From NCBI GenBank assembly GCA_021777555.1, contig JAJYDK010000004.1:112038-176037 (forward strand): a stretch of DNA of 64,000 bases, read 5' to 3'. Positions 1 to 8,146 of this stretch are shown here, piece after piece. This DNA comes from Pseudomonadota bacterium. GTDB taxonomy: Bacteria > Pseudomonadota > Gammaproteobacteria > Steroidobacterales > Steroidobacteraceae. The translations under genes were made by a program, and so were the position numbers. Under the pieces are notes generated by a model, which was not told where the DNA came from, did no database searches, and saw nothing but the letters and a program-made list of their open reading frames with translations. The stretch's first letter is position 1, and every line of letters begins with the position of its first letter.

Positions 1-204
1 CCGAACGACGTGCAGCAGGTGGTGGTGATTGTTCCAGTAGATGCCGAGGTAGATGAAGCTCAGCACGTAGGTGAGCAGCACGGGCACCACGGGTATGAGG
101 GCCTGGAGAGTCGTCTCACGCGGAATCCTGAGGTCGAGCACCATGATGGTGATGAGGATGGCGATCACGCCATCGCTGAAGGCTTCCATCCGGTCGGTAC
201 CCAT
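1..204 (-). CDS. TMEM175/DUF1211-family membrane protein, N-terminal part (cut by window edge)
   Basis: The reverse strand reads MGTDRMEAFSDGVIAILITI and continues through a second hydrophobic segment to an Asn-His-His-His stretch at the window edge. The opening R-x-E-A-F-S-D-G-V-I-A-I is the hallmark of the first helix of TMEM175/DUF1211 proteins, which act as potassium-leak channels in characterised members. Only about 68 residues are visible and the ORF is open at the edge. The ORF track does not list it, but the frame has no stops. It is divergent from the carbonic anhydrase gene. Function beyond the family is not established from this fragment. Confidence 0.8.
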   Translation of the reverse strand, partial: MGTDRMEAFSDGVIAILITIMVLDLRIPRETTLQALIPVVPVLLTYVLSFIYLGIYWNNHHHLLHVVR

Positions 205-276
205 GAATGCCCCCCCATGCCCAGGTGCTGATGGTCGGCGATTGTATGTCCGGGTGGCACTCTTTACACTTCCGCC

Positions 277-903
277 ATGATCACAGCAGCAGAAGCGCTT
301 CAGCGCCTGAAAGACGGCAATCGCCGCTTCGTAGAGCGGGTCCGCAACCACGAGGCCGCTCTCGGGGCCTCACCGCGCATCGCCCTCACCCAGGAGCAGA
401 AGCCCATCGCCATCGTGCTGGGCTGCTCGGATGCCCGGGTGCCCGCGGAGCTCGTCTTCGACCAGGGCCTCGGGGACCTCTTCGTGATCCGCGTGGCGGG
501 CAATATCGTCGCGCCCTCGCTCGTCGGTAGCGTGGAATTCGCCGCCGCGCAGTTCGGCACCCGGCTGGTGGTGGTGCTGGGGCATACCCGGTGCGGCGCC
601 ATCCAGGTCACCCTCGAGGAGCTGCGGCGGCCGGCGGAGAATCAATCCCCGAACATCCGCTCCATCGTCGATCGGGTGCGCCCTTCGGTGGAAGTGCTCC
701 TCAAGACCGAGCTGCGACACGATGAGGAAGCCCTCGCCCGGCATGCCGTGCGCGCCAATGTCGGGGTCTCGGTAAGCCACCTGCGCCACGGCTCGGAAGT
801 GCTCGAGCGCCTCATCCGTGAGGAAGGGCTGACGGTCGTGGGCGCGGAGTACTCGCTGGAGACCGGGGAAGTCGAGTTCTTTGACGGGGTGGCGGAGAGC
901 TGA
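277..903 (+). CDS. beta-class carbonic anhydrase
   Basis: Predicted 208-residue cytoplasmic zinc enzyme interconverting CO2 and bicarbonate. The beta-class signature is complete: G-C-S-D-A-R-V-P gives the first zinc Cys (about residue 50) with the Asp/Arg dyad, and H-T-R-C-G-A supplies the second His and Cys (about 103 and 106). Length is normal for a bacterial beta carbonic anhydrase. The ATG at 277 begins M-I-T-A-A-E-A-L, the usual N-terminal helix. No strong Shine-Dalgarno precedes it. It is a single gene, divergent from the TMEM175-like gene, with no operon partner visible, so the role is probably general CO2/bicarbonate supply. Confidence 0.95.
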   Translation: MITAAEALQRLKDGNRRFVERVRNHEAALGASPRIALTQEQKPIAIVLGCSDARVPAELVFDQGLGDLFVIRVAGNIVAPSLVGSVEFAAAQFGTRLVVVLGHTRCGAIQVTLEELRRPAENQSPNIRSIVDRVRPSVEVLLKTELRHDEEALARHAVRANVGVSVSHLRHGSEVLERLIREEGLTVVGAEYSLETGEVEFFDGVAES

Positions 904-1098
904 CACAAGCCACCGGCGCCTGGGCCGCTCAATTCGGCGTATCTCCCGCACTGCGTCGTAGATGGCAGTTGCACAATGCTCCGGTGTGATCGTGCGGGGC
1001 TCCGGGCAATGTCTTATGGTGTTTTTGAATGATGGTGCAGTTCGGACGGGGATTGCAGCTAAAGGCCGCTCGCGCGTGTTGCTGTTCGGTCACCGCTG

Positions 1099-1449
1099 TT
1101 AGACTATCGCCTTGATGGCGCCAAAGAGGCCTAGCGCAATCATAAGGCCGATGAGCCAGCGATATTGAGAATCCATTTTTTCTCCGAGATGCGTAATTTT
1201 TTTGTCCATCATGTCGCGCAGACTTGAAATCTCGCCCCGGACGCTCTTGAACTCCTCGTCCATTTTGCTGCGCAAGCCGCCCATCTCGCTTCGGACGTTC
1301 TTGAACTCCTCGTCCATCTTGTCGCGCAGGCCCACGATCTCGACGCGCACCTGACGGAGATCCAACTTGATATCCGCCACATCCGTGCGGATGTGGGCTA
1401 CATCGGATTCCAGTCTCGTCACGCGATTGTCGAGGGAGTCGTCTGTCAT
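1099..1449 (-). CDS. coiled-coil protein with C-terminal membrane anchor, function unknown
   Basis: A 116-residue protein that is almost entirely a predicted coiled coil followed by one hydrophobic helix (about residues 95-114) and a short tail. The middle has tandem 18-residue units of the type G-L-R-D-K-M-D-E-E-F-K-x-V-R-x-E-x, seen as an imperfect 54-bp repeat at DNA level. This resembles small tail-anchored coiled-coil proteins sometimes annotated as DUF1640-like or XhlA-like, but I cannot assign a family with confidence. It stands alone between the carbonic anhydrase and the pigment cluster. The longer overlapping minus-strand ORF (929-1525) is in another frame and looks like a shadow. 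Confidence 0.7.
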   Translation of the reverse strand: MTDDSLDNRVTRLESDVAHIRTDVADIKLDLRQVRVEIVGLRDKMDEEFKNVRSEMGGLRSKMDEEFKSVRGEISSLRDMMDKKITHLGEKMDSQYRWLIGLMIALGLFGAIKAIV

Positions 1450-1706
1450 TTTCAGTACAGCCGCCGCGGCCGTCTCCGAACGTTGAGTCAGGGTGCCGCC
1501 TGATCCGGTGACAGCATCTCAACACAAACCTGGGGCTGTGAAAACACCCAGGTCGAAATCACAGCGGGTCGATTTACGCTGAGAGAGACGGTTGAAACGC
1601 CTGTTGGTGAAACGTCACTCTGACGTCCGTTACACCGTGTGGTAGCGACGTCCTGTTTGGTGGTGGGGTGGGGCGAGAAGGGCCGAGGAGGGCTGGGCGA
1701 AGGAGT

Positions 1707-1720
1707 CCGGGCGCGCCCGG
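1707..1720 (-). terminator. GC palindrome just after the last pigment-cluster gene
   Basis: CCGGGCGCGCCCGG is a perfect palindrome immediately downstream of the ketoreductase stop codon on the minus strand. It could form a short stem at the end of the operon. No U-tract follows, so intrinsic termination is doubtful. Confidence 0.25.
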
Positions 1721-1721
1721 C

Positions 1722-2444
1722 TCAAGTCATCCCGCCGTTCACCGAGAGGATCTGGGAGGTGACGTAGGAGGCCTCTTCGGAGGCGAGGAACGCCACCACG
1801 TTCGCGACTTCCTCCGGGGTGCCGGCGCGGGCCATGGGCACGAGGCGCTTGATGTCGGCCTCATCGAAGCGCGCCTCGCTCATGGGCGTCGCGATGACCC
1901 CGGGCGCGACCGCGTTGACGGTGACCCCGCGGGTGGCTAGCTCGAGCGCCAGCGCCTTGGTGGCCGAGTTGAGCGCGCCCTTGGCGGCGGCGTAGTTCGT
2001 CTGGCCCTTGTTGCCGATCAGGGCGGAGACGGAGGAGATGTTGATGATGCGGCCCCACCGGGTGCGGATCATGGGCATGAGCAGCGGCTGCGTGACGTTG
2101 AAGAACCCGTTGACGGAGACGTCGATGACCCGGTGCCACTGATCGGGACGCATGCCCGGCAGCACCGCATCGTCATGGATGCCGGCATTGTTGACCAGGA
2201 TCTGGATGGGCCCGGGGAGCGCCGAGACCGCTACCCGCGTCCCCTCGGCGTCGGTCACGTCGAAGTGCACCGCCGAGGCGCTGCCGCCCTCGGCATTGAT
2301 GTCCTCAGCGAGGGAGTCCGCGGCGGCGATGCCGTGGCGCGCGTGGATGTAGACATGGTGACCCTGCTTCGCGAGACTCCGGCAGATCGCCGCGCCGATG
2401 CCACCGCTCCCTCCCGTCACCAGGGCCCGTTTGGGTTGACTCAT
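1722..2444 (-). CDS. apeQ: 3-oxoacyl-ACP reductase (FabG/ApeQ-type ketoreductase)
   Basis: Short-chain dehydrogenase that would reduce the 3-oxo group after each condensation in aryl polyene assembly, using NAD(P)H. Visible motifs are the Rossmann glycine motif T-G-G-S-G-G-I-G (10-17), N-N-A-G (85-88) and the catalytic Ser (137/138), Tyr151 and Lys155 in Y-A-A-A-K. The C-terminal V-N-G-G-M is typical of FabG. I chose ATG 2444 (240 residues) over the track start at 2474 because it overlaps the dehydratase stop as ATGA and gives the standard FabG N-terminus. Last gene of the pigment operon. The sequence alone does not exclude housekeeping FabG, but the position argues for ApeQ. Confidence 0.9.
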   Translation of the reverse strand: MSQPKRALVTGGSGGIGAAICRSLAKQGHHVYIHARHGIAAADSLAEDINAEGGSASAVHFDVTDAEGTRVAVSALPGPIQILVNNAGIHDDAVLPGMRPDQWHRVIDVSVNGFFNVTQPLLMPMIRTRWGRIINISSVSALIGNKGQTNYAAAKGALNSATKALALELATRGVTVNAVAPGVIATPMSEARFDEADIKRLVPMARAGTPEEVANVVAFLASEEASYVTSQILSVNGGMT

Positions 2445-2944
2445 GGACGCGCTCCTTGGGGTCGCGATGGGCACAGCGGACCGAACACCACGCCGGCGCG
2501 CCCGCTCAGGAGCTCCCGGCCGCCGCTCGCCAGCTCGAATTCGTAGAGGGCGCTGCCCTCATCGCCCGCGAGGCGCTGCGCGGTGACGAGCAGAGTCTCG
2601 CGCAGGTCATCGAGTCTGGAGACCTTGAGCACCAGGTTGCGCACGCTGGTGAGATAGCCCACCAGCGCCTCGGTGCCGGTGAGGGCGGCGACGATCGCGC
2701 CGTGGACGGCCATGGCCTGGCCCGCATACTCGACGCCGCAGGCGGCGCCGAGCCGTCCGTGCGCCCGTAACGGATTGTCCGGCAGAAGATGGCTGGACGC
2801 CCGGCAGCGGATCCGTGTCAGATCCCAGGCGATCACCTCATCGAGCAGGCACATCCGCCCCCGGTGCGGGATGTGGCTCTCGATCCAGCCGAGGTCGAGC
2901 GGCTTGCCCACGGGCAGGGGGCCGAAGGTGCGTGCTAGGGACAC
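2441..2944 (-). CDS. apeP: 3-hydroxyacyl-ACP dehydratase, ApeP-type hotdog protein
   Basis: A 167-residue hotdog-fold dehydratase expected to remove water from 3-hydroxyacyl-ACP during polyene chain growth. The N-terminal W-I-E-S-H-I-P-H-R-G-R-M motif and the central H-G-R-L-G-A-A-C-G-V-E-Y-A-G-Q-A-M helix match the ApeP/FabA-like dehydratases of aryl polyene clusters. It overlaps the upstream CLF gene by 10 bp and the downstream ketoreductase by 4 bp (ATGA), so translation is probably coupled. A second, smaller dehydratase (ApeI type) lies at 9768. In the characterised E. coli pathway ApeI and ApeP work together, and the same pairing is inferred here. Confidence 0.85.
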   Translation of the reverse strand: MSLARTFGPLPVGKPLDLGWIESHIPHRGRMCLLDEVIAWDLTRIRCRASSHLLPDNPLRAHGRLGAACGVEYAGQAMAVHGAIVAALTGTEALVGYLTSVRNLVLKVSRLDDLRETLLVTAQRLAGDEGSALYEFELASGGRELLSGRAGVVFGPLCPSRPQGARP

Positions 2945-3732
2945 CCCGACACCTCCACCTGGATGCGCCGCTCGAGATAGTCGAGCGTGGCGGTGCCGTT
3001 GCCGCCCCGGGCCAGAAGTTTCAACAGGGGGAGGCTGCGCGCGGCGGGAATGGCGGCGCGCAGCGCCTCGAGGGGGGGCTGTGGCATCCGATCGGCCTCG
3101 GCGTCGGTCAGCGTGACCGTGATCCGGGGGCGGGGGGAAGGGTGCGGATCCACGAGCAGCGCCACCCCGAACGCATCGGGCAGCGGGCGCTTCTCGCGCA
3201 GCGGCTCGGGATAGCCGGTCTCATAGGCGACGAGCAGCGCCGGCTCACCGTCCACGGCCGCAAGCGTCATGGCCTCGATGAGTCCCGCCCCGAAACTGCC
3301 ATCGAAGGCGCACAGCGCGGTCGAGCTCGCGGTAGCCTTCATGGCGATGCCCCAGTACCCGGCCGCGGCGTTGTGCACGGAGTTATGGAACCGTGTCGGG
3401 GAGAGCTGGCGATCCTCGGAGGCCAGCGTGGCGCAGATCTCGTGACAGATGGCGCCATCGCCCCCGGAGGAGGCAAACACCGTCGCGAGTGTCCTGGCAT
3501 CGGCTCCGGCGTCATTGACGGCCTGTTGGGCAACGGCGAGTGCGAGTCGCACTGTCGCGCCCGTACGGCGCCGCTCAGCGGCGGGCAGGGCCTCCACCGG
3601 GGGCAGCACCGTCGGAGCCGGGCAGTAGGGTCGTTCGCCCGAGAGCACGCCCCGGGCGCCTCGCCAGTCGGGCAGTCCGGGTCCGATGAGGCCGATGCCG
3701 CCGATGTGCGCGCTCAATGCGATGCTCGTCAT
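2935..3732 (-). CDS. apeC: ketosynthase-like chain-length factor, ApeC-type
   Basis: A 265-residue truncated ketoacyl-synthase homologue of the N-terminal-only type found next to ApeO in aryl polyene clusters. It carries an N-terminal thiolase-like half with an F-A-S-S-G-G-D motif, H-N-S-V-H-N-A-A-A-G-Y-W, and a degenerate nucleophile region (S-S-T-A-L-C-A-F-D-G-S-F). It lacks the His-containing HGTGT and KGxxGH motifs of an active synthase. Known ApeC proteins pair with ApeO as a chain-length factor, so a non-catalytic partner role is inferred. It sits 9 bp after the ApeO-type gene and overlaps the ApeP-type gene. Confidence 0.85.
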   Translation of the reverse strand: MTSIALSAHIGGIGLIGPGLPDWRGARGVLSGERPYCPAPTVLPPVEALPAAERRRTGATVRLALAVAQQAVNDAGADARTLATVFASSGGDGAICHEICATLASEDRQLSPTRFHNSVHNAAAGYWGIAMKATASSTALCAFDGSFGAGLIEAMTLAAVDGEPALLVAYETGYPEPLREKRPLPDAFGVALLVDPHPSPRPRITVTLTDAEADRMPQPPLEALRAAIPAARSLPLLKLLARGGNGTATLDYLERRIQVEVSGCP

Positions 3733-3741
3733 GGCATGCCC

Positions 3742-4926
3742 TCAGTCGGCGCGCTGCAGCACCAGGCTGCAGTTCGAGCCGCCGAACCCGAAGGAGTTGC
3801 TGAGCACGCGTGCAAGCGGCCGCCGGCGATTCTCGCGCAGGTACTCGAAGCCCACCGTGGGGTCGGTCTCGGTGGTGTTGACGCCGCCCGGGGCGAAGCC
3901 GTGCCGCAGGGCGAGCGCGCACAGGACGGCCTCCAGGGCGCCGGCGGCGCCGAGCGTGTGGCCCGTGGCGCCCTTGGTCGAGCTGCCCGCGATCCCCGGC
4001 CCGAACACCGCCGAGACCGCGCGGCTCTCGGCGCTGTCATTGCTCGGCGTGCCGGTCCCGTGCAGGTTGACGTAGTCGATGTCCTGAGGAGCCAGGGCGG
4101 CGGTCCCGAGCGCTTGGCGCATCGCCGCCTGGGCGCCCAGGCCCTCGGGGTGGGGCGAGGACATGTGATAGGCATCGCTCGACTCGCCGATGCCCGTGAG
4201 CAGGATCGTCCCCGGCGCCCCCGAGGGCCGCTCGAGCAGTGCGAACGCCGCCGCTTCGCCGATCGAGATGCCATCGCGCGCCGCATCGAAGGGCCGGCAG
4301 GGGTTGCGGGACACGAGCTGCAGGGAGTGGAAGCCATAGAGGGTCGTGAGACACAGGGAGTCGACTCCGCCCACCACGGCGGCATCGATCAGACCCGCCT
4401 CGATCATGCGGCGCGCCGACGCGAACGCCTTGGCGCTCGAGGAGCAGGCGGTGCAGATGACCGCCGAGGGTCCCTCGATCCCGAGCACGCGCTGCGTGAA
4501 GGTTGCGAGGGAGTACGGGTTGTGCGTGGCCGCGTAATCGAACCGGGCGGGCAGCGCTCCCGTGGCATCGCGCCGCCGGTAGGCGATCTCCGTCTCGAGC
4601 ATGCCCGAGGTGCTGGTGCCGAGATAGAGTCCGACCCGGCGCGGTCCGAGGCGCTCGGCGCAGGCGGATACCGCCTCGATGAAGCCGTCCTGCGAGAGGC
4701 CGAGCAGCGCCAGTCGGTTGTTGCGCGAGTCGAAGCGCGCGAGCCCGGGCGGCAGGCTCACCCCGTCCACACCCGGCACCTCGCCGATGTGCGTCTCGAG
4801 CCGCACGGTCTCGAAGGCGCAGGGCGTGAGCCCGCTGCGCCCCACGAGCAGCGAGTGCAGCGTCTCGGTGAGACCGCGCCCGATGCAGCTGGTGGCGGTG
4901 AAATGAGTGAGCGCGAGCGGCGTCAT
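3742..4926 (-). CDS. apeO: beta-ketoacyl-ACP synthase, ApeO-type condensing enzyme
   Basis: A 394-residue type II ketosynthase with the complete Cys-His-His triad: I-C-T-A-C-S-S-S (Cys161), H-G-T-G-T-P-S-N-D (His289) and K-G-A-T-G-H-T-L-G-A-A-G (His323). It should catalyse decarboxylative condensation of malonyl-ACP onto the aryl starter and growing polyene. It overlaps the upstream deacetylase gene (ATGA-type) and is followed by the ApeC-type partner. It is the only complete ketosynthase in the cluster; the second one (ApeR) present in the E. coli cluster is not seen here. Confidence 0.92.
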   Translation of the reverse strand: MTPLALTHFTATSCIGRGLTETLHSLLVGRSGLTPCAFETVRLETHIGEVPGVDGVSLPPGLARFDSRNNRLALLGLSQDGFIEAVSACAERLGPRRVGLYLGTSTSGMLETEIAYRRRDATGALPARFDYAATHNPYSLATFTQRVLGIEGPSAVICTACSSSAKAFASARRMIEAGLIDAAVVGGVDSLCLTTLYGFHSLQLVSRNPCRPFDAARDGISIGEAAAFALLERPSGAPGTILLTGIGESSDAYHMSSPHPEGLGAQAAMRQALGTAALAPQDIDYVNLHGTGTPSNDSAESRAVSAVFGPGIAGSSTKGATGHTLGAAGALEAVLCALALRHGFAPGGVNTTETDPTVGFEYLRENRRRPLARVLSNSFGFGGSNCSLVLQRAD

Positions 4927-5771
4927 GGGAGGGCGGCGCTCAGCGTCACCGGCGCAAGACCCGCCTCCAACACTGCATCGAGCAGTCGCGGCAGCACCTC
5001 GAGAATCACCGGCACGCCGCGCGAGGTGCGCGCCGCATGGCCATCGTGCAGCAGCAGGATGTCGCCGGCGCCCAAGTCCCGGGCGAGCCTGCCGTACACC
5101 GCCTCGACGCTCGGATTGACGGTATCGAATCCGCGCCGCGTCCAGCTCGCGAGCGTGAGGCCGAGACGCTGCAGCACCGGATCGAGGAAGGGGTTGCGCA
5201 GTCCCGCCGGGGCGCGGAAGAACCTCGGGCGCCGGCCCGTGGCCGCCCCGATCGATTCCTGCGCCCGCTCGATCTCGCTCGCGAGGCCGCGGGGTCCGAG
5301 GAGTGAGAAATGATTCATGTGATGCTGGCTGTGGTTCTCGACCGCGTGCCCGCGCTCGATGAGCGCACGCGTGAGATCCGGATGGCGCCCGACGCGCTCG
5401 CCGATGCAGAAGAAGGTGGCCGGTGCCCGGTATTCGTCGAGCCGCTCGAGCACTCGCGGGGTGACCTCGGGATCTGGACCGTCATCGATGGTGAGCGCCA
5501 CGCCGGCGCCTGTGCCCGGCAGCCGCGTCCAGTTCGGTCCGAGCAGGCGGCTGCGGGGCGAGAGGCCGGCGGCCGCGAGCAGCGCGTGGTCCGCAGCCAC
5601 GGCCCCGAGCGCCCAGGGCCAGGCCGCGGGCTGGGCGAGCACGGCCGCGAGGGCCCCGCCGTGCACGCCCAGGGAGGCGAGCACGAGCGGCGAGGGGCGC
5701 CAGGCGGGGATGGCGGGACGGGTCGTCATGCGCAAATTGTCCCAAAACCGGCCGAGGTGCGACAGGCTCAC
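4923..5771 (-). CDS. polysaccharide deacetylase-family (NodB-like) protein within pigment cluster
   Basis: Carbohydrate esterase 4-like protein with N-terminal hydrophobic segments (about residues 25-70) and a NodB domain: L-T-I-D-D-G-P-D-P (metal/catalytic Asp pair), E-N-H-S-Q-H-H-M-N-H (metal His residues), R-A-P-A-G and a late L-L-H-D-G-H. It probably deacetylates or hydrolyses a sugar or acyl-linked substrate at the membrane during pigment maturation. The exact role is unknown. The track ORF begins with GTG at 5771, overlapping the transporter stop as GTGA. An ATG at 5729 would give a shorter protein (268 residues) beginning M-T-T-R-P. Neither start has a clear Shine-Dalgarno. Confidence 0.85.
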   Translation of the reverse strand: MSLSHLGRFWDNLRMTTRPAIPAWRPSPLVLASLGVHGGALAAVLAQPAAWPWALGAVAADHALLAAAGLSPRSRLLGPNWTRLPGTGAGVALTIDDGPDPEVTPRVLERLDEYRAPATFFCIGERVGRHPDLTRALIERGHAVENHSQHHMNHFSLLGPRGLASEIERAQESIGAATGRRPRFFRAPAGLRNPFLDPVLQRLGLTLASWTRRGFDTVNPSVEAVYGRLARDLGAGDILLLHDGHAARTSRGVPVILEVLPRLLDAVLEAGLAPVTLSAALP

Positions 5772-8146
5772 GCGGCATCGGCCCGTCGGGGAGCAGCGCC
5801 CTCCGGCGGCGGCTCGCGCGCCAGGATCGCGGCAAAGACCAGGGCGAGCAGCGCCCCCGGGGCGACGGTGCGGCCGAGGTCCGCGAGCACCGGCACGGAG
5901 GAGAAGGCGAGCACCCCGAACCCGAGCACCGTGGCGGCGTTGGCGATGAGGAGCGAGGCGAGGGTGAGCGAGGGCCGCTCGGAGGGGCGGTCGAAGAACA
6001 GGGCGTAGTTCGACCCCACGGCCACGATCAGCAGCATGCCGATGACGTGCAGCAGGGTGAGCCGCACCCCGAGCGCGGTGAGACCGGCCGCCACTGCGAG
6101 CACGGCGAGAAGCAGCGGGAGCACCACACGGACCACGCGCAGCGGGGAGCGGAGCGAGGCGAGCAGCAGCACCCCGATGGCGGCGAGTCCCCCGAGAGAC
6201 AGCCGCACCGCCTCGCGCAGGTAGGTCGAGTAGAGCGCATCCGCTTCGCCCTTGAGGTCAAACACGGTGACCCGGGCGGGAGCGGCCACCGAGAGCGCGG
6301 CGCGAACCCGGGCGATGTCGATCCCGAACGCGTGCGTTGCGGAGGTCGGCGCATCGAGCGGCAGCAGCGCACGCCATTGCGCCCCTTCTTGCGTCAGCAG
6401 CGCATCCACCACGGCAGCGAACGAGGTGCCCTCGAGATCTTTGCGCGTGAGGAGCGGCGCCGTGCGCGCGGCCTCGAGCTCCGTGAGGAAGGGCGTGAGC
6501 TTGGAGGCATCGAGCGGCAGACCGGCGAGCGCCCTCGTGAGCCGACGATGCAACACATCGGCAGGCGGCAGGCTCCCCTGGCGCTCGCGCTGCAGGGCCC
6601 GGCTGGGCAGATACTGCGCGGGACTCTCGTATCCGGAGAGGACATGCTGGTGAATGAGGCCCTCGAGCTCCTGTCCCGCCTCCTCGGCGCCGCGCAAGGC
6701 GGCCTGCCGGTCCGGCGCGGATACGACGACGAGGTAGCGCACATCGGGCGCCCTGAGATCCGCGCGCAGCGTCGCATCGAGGCGCTGGGCGGGCAGCGGG
6801 ATGGGGCTGAGCGCCTCGAGCTGGCGGCTCCAGAGATGACCGCGATGCGTATAGAGGGTCGCCACGGACGCCACCGCGATGAGCGCGAGGGCGGCCCGCC
6901 CGAGCGGGGCCCACCGCAGCGCGCGTAGCGCACCGTGCCCCAGGGGAGTGAGGTCGCGGATCACGAAGCGCGTGGGCAGCAGGCGGGGCAGCACGAAGCG
7001 CGTCACGAGGCCCGCCGCCAACACCCCCGCGAGCGAGTAGAGACCGAGTTGGGCGAGCCCGGGGAAGCTCGAGGGCAGGAGGGAGGCGAAGCCGAACACC
7101 GAGGTCAGCATCCCGAGCCGCACGGTCGGCCATACGGTGCGCCGCCAGCGCGCATCCGCCTCTTGCCGGCCGTCCCCGTGCGACTGCACGAAAAGATAGA
7201 TGGAGTAATCGACCGCCTCCCCGATCAGCGTGACTCCGAAGCCGAGGGTCACCCCTTGCACGACCCCGAAGTGCAACGCCACGGCTGCAACGCCCGCCAG
7301 CGCCCCGGAGGCCACCGGCACGAGGCCGAGCGCGAGCGCCGGGAGTGAGCGGTACACGATGAACAGCAAGCAGAAGATGAGTGCGCCGCTCACGAGCGAC
7401 AGGCGCATGACCGAGCGGACGATGTTCCGGCGCGCCGCCACCGCGAACACCCCGGGCCCGGTGAGCTCGAGCCTCGCGTGGGTCTGCAGTTGCGCCTCGC
7501 AAGCACGGAAGGCGCGATGGATCGCCTCGATCGCCCGCTCCTGAGCGTCCGTGTCGGATCCCGCGGCGCGGGTGCGCGCGAGCAGCAGCGCAAGGTGGCC
7601 TTTGGGGGAGACCCACACGCCGTGCTCCGTGCGCGGGGGCCGGTTGTGGCTCATGTCTCCCAGCAGGGTCGTCATCTCGCCCGTCGGATCGCTTGGCAGC
7701 AGGGATTGGGCGAGCAGGCCCACGGGCGAGGCGAGCAGGTCCAGGGTGTTGCCGATCGCCGTGTGCAGGCCCGCGACCGTGAAGTGCTGAGGGGTGACCG
7801 AGGCGCTGAGGAGGTAGCGGTGAGCGAAGAGAAACGCCTCGTCGCGGCGCGCCGTGGCGGCTGCGCCGTTTTCCACCGACATGAAGTCGGGGTCTGCGTG
7901 CAGTCGGTCCCGTAGCGCACGCGACAGGCGTGCGCGGTTATCCGCGCTCGAGCCGCCGATGGCCACGATGATCATCCTCGATGCCACCCCGTGGCGCAGT
8001 TGCTCGACCAGCAGCCGTTGTGATGCGGTGGGGGCGCGGGGCAGGAAGGCCGAGAGATCCGCGGAGTAGCGGGCGCGGACGACGATGAGCGCAGCCAGTG
8101 CGGCGAGCCCCGCCCACACCCACACCGCGGCCGTCGCGCGTTTCAT
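5768..8146 (-). CDS. MMPL/RND-superfamily exporter of the aryl polyene cluster
   Basis: A 792-residue inner-membrane protein with the RND/MMPL pattern: one N-terminal helix, a periplasmic domain, about five to six helices (around residues 245-400), a second large periplasmic domain and a C-terminal set of helices. The repeated G-x-x-x-D-Y-x-x-Y/F motif is visible (G-E-A-V-D-Y-S-I-Y-L-F, and G-S-N-Y-A-L-F-F-D in the second half). Proteins of this type are constant in aryl polyene clusters and are thought to move the lipid-linked pigment out of the inner membrane. It overlaps its neighbours by 4 bp on both sides. Start ATG 8146 gives M-K-R-A-T-A followed directly by the first helix. Confidence 0.88.
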   Translation of the reverse strand: MKRATAAVWVWAGLAALAALIVVRARYSADLSAFLPRAPTASQRLLVEQLRHGVASRMIIVAIGGSSADNRARLSRALRDRLHADPDFMSVENGAAATARRDEAFLFAHRYLLSASVTPQHFTVAGLHTAIGNTLDLLASPVGLLAQSLLPSDPTGEMTTLLGDMSHNRPPRTEHGVWVSPKGHLALLLARTRAAGSDTDAQERAIEAIHRAFRACEAQLQTHARLELTGPGVFAVAARRNIVRSVMRLSLVSGALIFCLLFIVYRSLPALALGLVPVASGALAGVAAVALHFGVVQGVTLGFGVTLIGEAVDYSIYLFVQSHGDGRQEADARWRRTVWPTVRLGMLTSVFGFASLLPSSFPGLAQLGLYSLAGVLAAGLVTRFVLPRLLPTRFVIRDLTPLGHGALRALRWAPLGRAALALIAVASVATLYTHRGHLWSRQLEALSPIPLPAQRLDATLRADLRAPDVRYLVVVSAPDRQAALRGAEEAGQELEGLIHQHVLSGYESPAQYLPSRALQRERQGSLPPADVLHRRLTRALAGLPLDASKLTPFLTELEAARTAPLLTRKDLEGTSFAAVVDALLTQEGAQWRALLPLDAPTSATHAFGIDIARVRAALSVAAPARVTVFDLKGEADALYSTYLREAVRLSLGGLAAIGVLLLASLRSPLRVVRVVLPLLLAVLAVAAGLTALGVRLTLLHVIGMLLIVAVGSNYALFFDRPSERPSLTLASLLIANAATVLGFGVLAFSSVPVLADLGRTVAPGALLALVFAAILAREPPPEGAAPRRADAA

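Noticed and set aside
242-270. TTGTAT-17-TACACT as a promoter for the carbonic anhydrase
   Set aside because: Matches are weak and it would give a nearly leaderless transcript; not enough to call.
929-1525. Minus-strand ORF of 198 aa
   Set aside because: Overlaps the coiled-coil gene in another frame and repeats its pattern as low-complexity Arg/Gly sequence.
2815-5313. Plus-strand ORF of 832 aa
   Set aside because: It is antisense to four well-supported pigment genes; low-complexity Arg/Gly/Ala composition marks it as a shadow of high-GC coding sequence.
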